Shown here: positions 22,665-25,338 of the stretch, in pieces
Position numbering within the stretch: position 1 is the first letter of the stretch
How the letters are laid out: every line of letters begins with the position of its first letter
NCBI GenBank assembly: GCA_030266525.1
Contig: JAJDIC010000026.1
Coordinates: forward strand, 1 to 25,338
DNA from: Desulfovibrio sp. OttesenSCG-928-G15
GTDB taxonomy: Bacteria; Desulfobacterota; Desulfovibrionia; Desulfovibrionales; Desulfovibrionaceae
Direction: 5' to 3'
Length of the DNA: 25,338 bases
Notes under the pieces: model-generated
What the model was told of the DNA's origin: nothing
Databases searched by the model: none
Seen by the model: only the letters and a program-made list of their open reading frames with translations
Made by a program: the position numbers and the translations under genes

Positions 22665-23201
22665 TCAAGGCGTGTCTTTCGGCAAATCCCGCCCACAATG
22701 TTTGCAGACTATAGCTTGTGGCTTTATTTTTTCTGCGCAGAAGGGGCATACGACCTTGGAATGTTTTTTATTAAACAGGGAGCATCTTCCTCGTAAATTC
22801 TCTCGGACGGCATTTACCTCCTGTCTTATCTGCCTACGCTTATTCACCAAATAGGCTATTGCCCCAAGGAAACTGAGAAGGCTTATTGTGAGTTCTGTGC
22901 GATATATGCTTCCGTCTTTTAACTCAGCCATCAGTATTGCGCGGGATTCCTCGAATTGGGATATATTCTTTTTATATCTTTCTATTTGCTCCTTGGGCCT
23001 GTAGAAATATCCCAAGGTATCCCAATCGGCAGGCTTCCCCTGTAATGCCCGTTCAAGGTTAATGCTTTCAAGGCGAATATTTGTGGAAATATTATGGAGA
23101 AGCTCGTTTTTTTCTCCATGCTTTTTGTATGCGGCATATGCAAGCCATGTAGACGCAATAGCAACGAGAAGTAAAAAACAGAATGTATCAAGTGCTTTCA
23201 T
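22665..23201 (-). CDS. Two-TM protein with C-terminal zinc ribbon
   Basis: A 178-residue protein with an N-terminal TM helix (about 5-24). A charged helical segment follows (about 25-98, including KPADWDTLGYFYRPKEQIER), then a second TM (about 102-119), a basic region, and a zinc ribbon at 152-169 (CPFCAEKI ... CKHCGRDL; Cys 152, 155, 166, 169). With both termini on the same side, the zinc ribbon is most likely cytoplasmic and the middle helix periplasmic. The SD is weak. The gene is A+T-rich relative to the virion genes, suggesting separate origin. No known family is assigned; similar zinc-ribbon membrane proteins appear in host and phage accessory loci without defined roles. Confidence 0.7.
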   Translation of the reverse strand: MKALDTFCFLLLVAIASTWLAYAAYKKHGEKNELLHNISTNIRLESINLERALQGKPADWDTLGYFYRPKEQIERYKKNISQFEESRAILMAELKDGSIYRTELTISLLSFLGAIAYLVNKRRQIRQEVNAVRENLRGRCSLFNKKHSKVVCPFCAEKIKPQAIVCKHCGRDLPKDTP

Positions 23202-23238
23202 TTTTATAGCCTGCTTTTGCTAATAATACCAGTGCTAT

Positions 23239-23997
23239 CTATTTTATCGTAGCCCCAAAGTTTCCATAGAATGGCGTGACATTCTCTTTTCCGTTAAGTA
23301 TGAACTTCGTCTTCCTTTCGTCGTGGGTAATGCCGAGCGACAAGCTTGCGCCCCTGCCTACTACGCCTGAGTTCAGGTAGTGGTTAATCGACCCTGCGGG
23401 CAGAATGATAAAATCATTATGCTGGTCCTTGCGCAGCACCAACACATAGAACACATTGTATGTATCATATCTCTGGAACGCGGAGTGTGAAATAGTAAAC
23501 TGATACTTGTTGCCTTCTTGGCAAGAGGCGGTCTTTACTTGAATATAAAAAAACTTCCCGTCCTTACCGGCCACAATATCTACGCCATCGTCCACGGCCA
23601 TTGTTGAGGCATTGTACCCCCAAAACAAAAGCTCGCTCATGACAGCATGTTCGCCAGCGCAGCCGAGGAAAGACCTTTCAGCCTTCGGGGTTTGTATTTG
23701 CGCTTGAGCCGGAACGGCCTTGTCCATGCGTAGGCGATACCAGCCCATCTTGGGTTTGCCTTTACGCGGCCCCTTGTCGTGATTCACCTTGGCAAATGTG
23801 GGCTTGCTGGTTTTCAACTTGAGATTTGCAGCCAATGCTTGTCCGAGTTTCTTGCAAAAGTCATCGGCAGCCATTCCCATGTTCTTGTTTTGGCTCACTG
23901 CCCTTTCGGCTATTTCTGTAATATGCAGACCCTTTCTGCCAGCATCTTGCAAAATATCTTTCGCAGCTTGAAGTATCGGTGTCAGTTCGTTTGCCAT
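23239..23997 (-). CDS. HARE-HTH plus PD-(D/E)XK-like nuclease, candidate defence/exclusion protein
   Basis: A 252-residue protein of two parts. Residues about 5-90 read as a HARE-HTH domain (LTPILQAAKDILQDAGRKGL then HITEIAERAV ... WYRLRMDK), a DNA-binding winged helix found on restriction enzymes and chromatin proteins. Residues about 110-210 look like an Mrr/resolvase-type nuclease: GCAGEHAVMSELLFWGYNAS (E116), DDGVDIVA (D140), FFYIQVKTA (Q153, K155), the E ... D ... QxK catalytic layout. Such proteins usually cut DNA, often in a modification- or sequence-dependent way. It lies alone on the minus strand next to the tail fibre gene, a common moron site. SD AGGGG lies about 5 bases before ATG 23997. 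No partner methylase is visible. Confidence 0.7.
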   Translation of the reverse strand: MANELTPILQAAKDILQDAGRKGLHITEIAERAVSQNKNMGMAADDFCKKLGQALAANLKLKTSKPTFAKVNHDKGPRKGKPKMGWYRLRMDKAVPAQAQIQTPKAERSFLGCAGEHAVMSELLFWGYNASTMAVDDGVDIVAGKDGKFFYIQVKTASCQEGNKYQFTISHSAFQRYDTYNVFYVLVLRKDQHNDFIILPAGSINHYLNSGVVGRGASLSLGITHDERKTKFILNGKENVTPFYGNFGATIK

Positions 23998-24098
23998 ACT
24001 GCCCCTACATATTTTCCTCTACCCCTATCGAAAGTCACATATTTGAGCAACGTCAAAAACGAATGCCCGGCTTAGCCAGGCTTGGAGGTGATGAATGT

Positions 24099-25031
24099 AT
24101 GACAGTTGAATCGTTAAAAACAAAGGTCATCTACAAGGGCAACGGCTCCACAAACGTATGGCCCTTCCCGTACCAGTACAGCAAGACGGATACGATCTTC
24201 CTTGTGCTTACCGACGCCAAAGGGAAAGATTCTATCGTTACGTCAAACTATCGCATTGATGTGAATGCAAGCGGCAATACCAGCGTTGTCTACCCGGTTA
24301 CAGGCGCAGCCATTGCTTCCGGCACAAAGCTGACGGTGTTCCGAAACACCCCGCTCACGCAAATCGTTGACCTGATCTATGGCGGTGCATTTAACCCGGA
24401 AATGCTTGAAAGTTCCGGCTTTGACCGCATCGTGATGATGGTTCAGGAGATTCAGGAGCAGATTGACCGGGCGGTGAAGGTTTCCATTTCCGACGAAAAC
24501 CCACCAACAACCGCAGAAGATTTCTACGAAGACATGCAGGGCTTTGCCGATGCGGCTGCGGAGTCCGCTGCAAGGTCGGAAGCTGCCGCCGACAAGTCGG
24601 AGCAGATGTACGATAAGGTACGCGAAACCGGGGATACGGCGGTAACGCGCATACGCGAGGCAGAAGTGCAGGCCCTTGGCGCTATTGGCTCGGCGGGTGT
24701 TGCCGAAGTCGAAAGGGTGCGCAAGGAAGGAAAAGCATGGACGGAAGCGGCTTGCGCGTGTGCGCAGACCGCATGTGAATGCGCTGACGAGGCCTGGCGG
24801 GCCGTTGCGTCCATACCGGGAATCGAGGCGGCGCAGTTCACCATAAACGCTTTGAACATCGTGGACGGCGTACTCGTATGGAGTCAGGGCCGCGCCGGGG
24901 CTGTGATGCGCGTATCTGACTACGACTGGTGTTCCGGGCCGGAACATGCATCCATCTATTACACCCTTAACAATCAAGGTGAGGTTGTACGCCGTCTGCC
25001 GGTTGCGCCTCCCGCCATTATCGGAGGATAG
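24099..25031 (+). CDS. Tail fibre protein with T7/P22-like head-binding N-terminus
   Basis: A 310-residue protein. Residues 1-120 resemble the N-terminal virion-attachment domain of podovirus fibres: VIYKGNGSTNVWPFPYQYSK, then NYRIDV, GTKLTVFRNTPLTQIVDLIY and FNPEMLESSGFDRIVMMVQE. An Ala/Glu-rich coiled coil follows (about 140-245) with an unusual Cys cluster, CACAQTACEC, at about 227-236. The C-terminus is a short beta-like region. The protein is short for a full fibre and is followed after 4 bases by another receptor-binding-type gene, so it may be an adaptor that carries the next protein. ATG 24099 has GGAGG 10 bases upstream; an ATG at 24091 opens only a three-codon frame. Confidence 0.75.
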   Translation: MTVESLKTKVIYKGNGSTNVWPFPYQYSKTDTIFLVLTDAKGKDSIVTSNYRIDVNASGNTSVVYPVTGAAIASGTKLTVFRNTPLTQIVDLIYGGAFNPEMLESSGFDRIVMMVQEIQEQIDRAVKVSISDENPPTTAEDFYEDMQGFADAAAESAARSEAAADKSEQMYDKVRETGDTAVTRIREAEVQALGAIGSAGVAEVERVRKEGKAWTEAACACAQTACECADEAWRAVASIPGIEAAQFTINALNIVDGVLVWSQGRAGAVMRVSDYDWCSGPEHASIYYTLNNQGEVVRRLPVAPPAIIGG

Positions 25032-25035
25032 GACA

Positions 25036-25338
25036 ATGAGTCAGATACTGGACAACATTCTTGGCAACGCGGTTATTGTGCCTGATACACAAGACACATG
25101 GAGCGCGAGCAAGGCATACCCCAAAAACACATGGGTATACCACAACAATCAGAACTGGACCTCTCGCCGTGACACGATCCCCGGCGAAGAACCCGGCCCG
25201 AGCGGAGCATGGCTTCCCGGGCCGAAGGCGGGCGACCTTACCCCCCTATCCCGCCTAATCGCCCAAAACATAGCATCCTTCGACGACGACTACTTCACCT
25301 GGGCCAACAACGGCGACTACACCGGCGTACTGACCGTC
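25036..25338 (+). CDS. Tail/receptor-binding protein with CBM-like N-terminal repeat, 3' truncated
   Basis: The frame from ATG 25036 (SD GGAGG at 25023-25027) stays open for 101 codons to the window end. Residues about 20-60 match the small carbohydrate-binding (CBM5/12-type) pattern: TWSASKAYPKNTWVYHNNQN, then WTSRRDTIPGEEPGPSGAWL. Such modules are common at the start of phage tail and adhesin proteins. The end (NGDYTGVLTV) is cut by the window. Coupling to the upstream fibre gene suggests the two act together at the tail tip. Confidence 0.65.
   Translation, partial: MSQILDNILGNAVIVPDTQDTWSASKAYPKNTWVYHNNQNWTSRRDTIPGEEPGPSGAWLPGPKAGDLTPLSRLIAQNIASFDDDYFTWANNGDYTGVLTV

Noticed and set aside
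22464..22796. + strand open frame of 110 codons in the accessory cassette
   Set aside because: It overlaps the antirepressor leader and the zinc-ribbon gene in antisense, has no convincing SD, and shows no domain pattern.
24001..24060. Minus-strand TTGACG upstream of the nuclease gene as a promoter
   Set aside because: No good -10 at 16-18 bases; the nuclease promoter probably lies here but cannot be placed with confidence.

Overview
The window looks like about 25 kb of a temperate, short-tailed (podovirus-type) phage or prophage. The virion module follows the order of Bordetella phage BPP-1 and Salmonella epsilon15, with T7-like tail-tube and DNA-ejection proteins. Base composition and general protein character suggest a Gram-negative host, possibly a Desulfovibrio-like bacterium. 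That host call is a guess from memory of similar proteins and was not tested. No integrase, CI-type repressor, reverse transcriptase, tRNA or CRISPR array was seen in the window.

Layout on the + strand. Positions 1-1507 hold the end of the replication genes: a truncated TOPRIM protein, an ERCC4-type nuclease, a small unknown gene and a small HTH protein. Positions 1508-1615 hold four decamer repeats and a possible late promoter. From 1616 to 20417 there is one tightly packed block, mostly joined by ATGA, GTGA or TAATG overlaps. It contains a lysis-like pair (DUF5675 protein and coiled-coil/TM protein), both terminase subunits, a small conserved virion gene, portal, Bbp19-like protein, scaffold, GP7-type major capsid, Bbp16-type cement protein, tail tubes A and B, a gp13-like GNAT protein, a gp14-like protein, and three large ejection proteins. 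One of these carries a lysozyme-like domain and another a PBECR-type nuclease-like domain.

Positions 20418-20850 look like a previously unannotated type I toxin-antitoxin locus. A 26-residue membrane peptide has a near-perfect Shine-Dalgarno sequence and its own + strand promoter. A minus-strand promoter and a canonical minus-strand terminator define an antisense RNA of about 300 nt across the whole gene. The predicted mRNA can form mutually exclusive folds: an SD-sequestering 5' hairpin, a 5'-3' long-range pairing, and a 3' hairpin.

Positions 20850-24000 are a minus-strand accessory (moron) cassette inserted between the ejection genes and the tail fibre. It contains two small linked genes (one a membrane protein), a BRO-N antirepressor whose leader can hide its own ribosome binding site, a zinc-ribbon membrane protein, and a HARE-HTH plus PD-(D/E)XK-like nuclease that is a candidate superinfection or defence factor. 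Parts of the cassette are visibly A+T-richer than the virion genes.

Positions 24099-25338 return to the + strand, with a tail-fibre head-binding protein and the start of a second receptor-binding-type protein that runs off the window.
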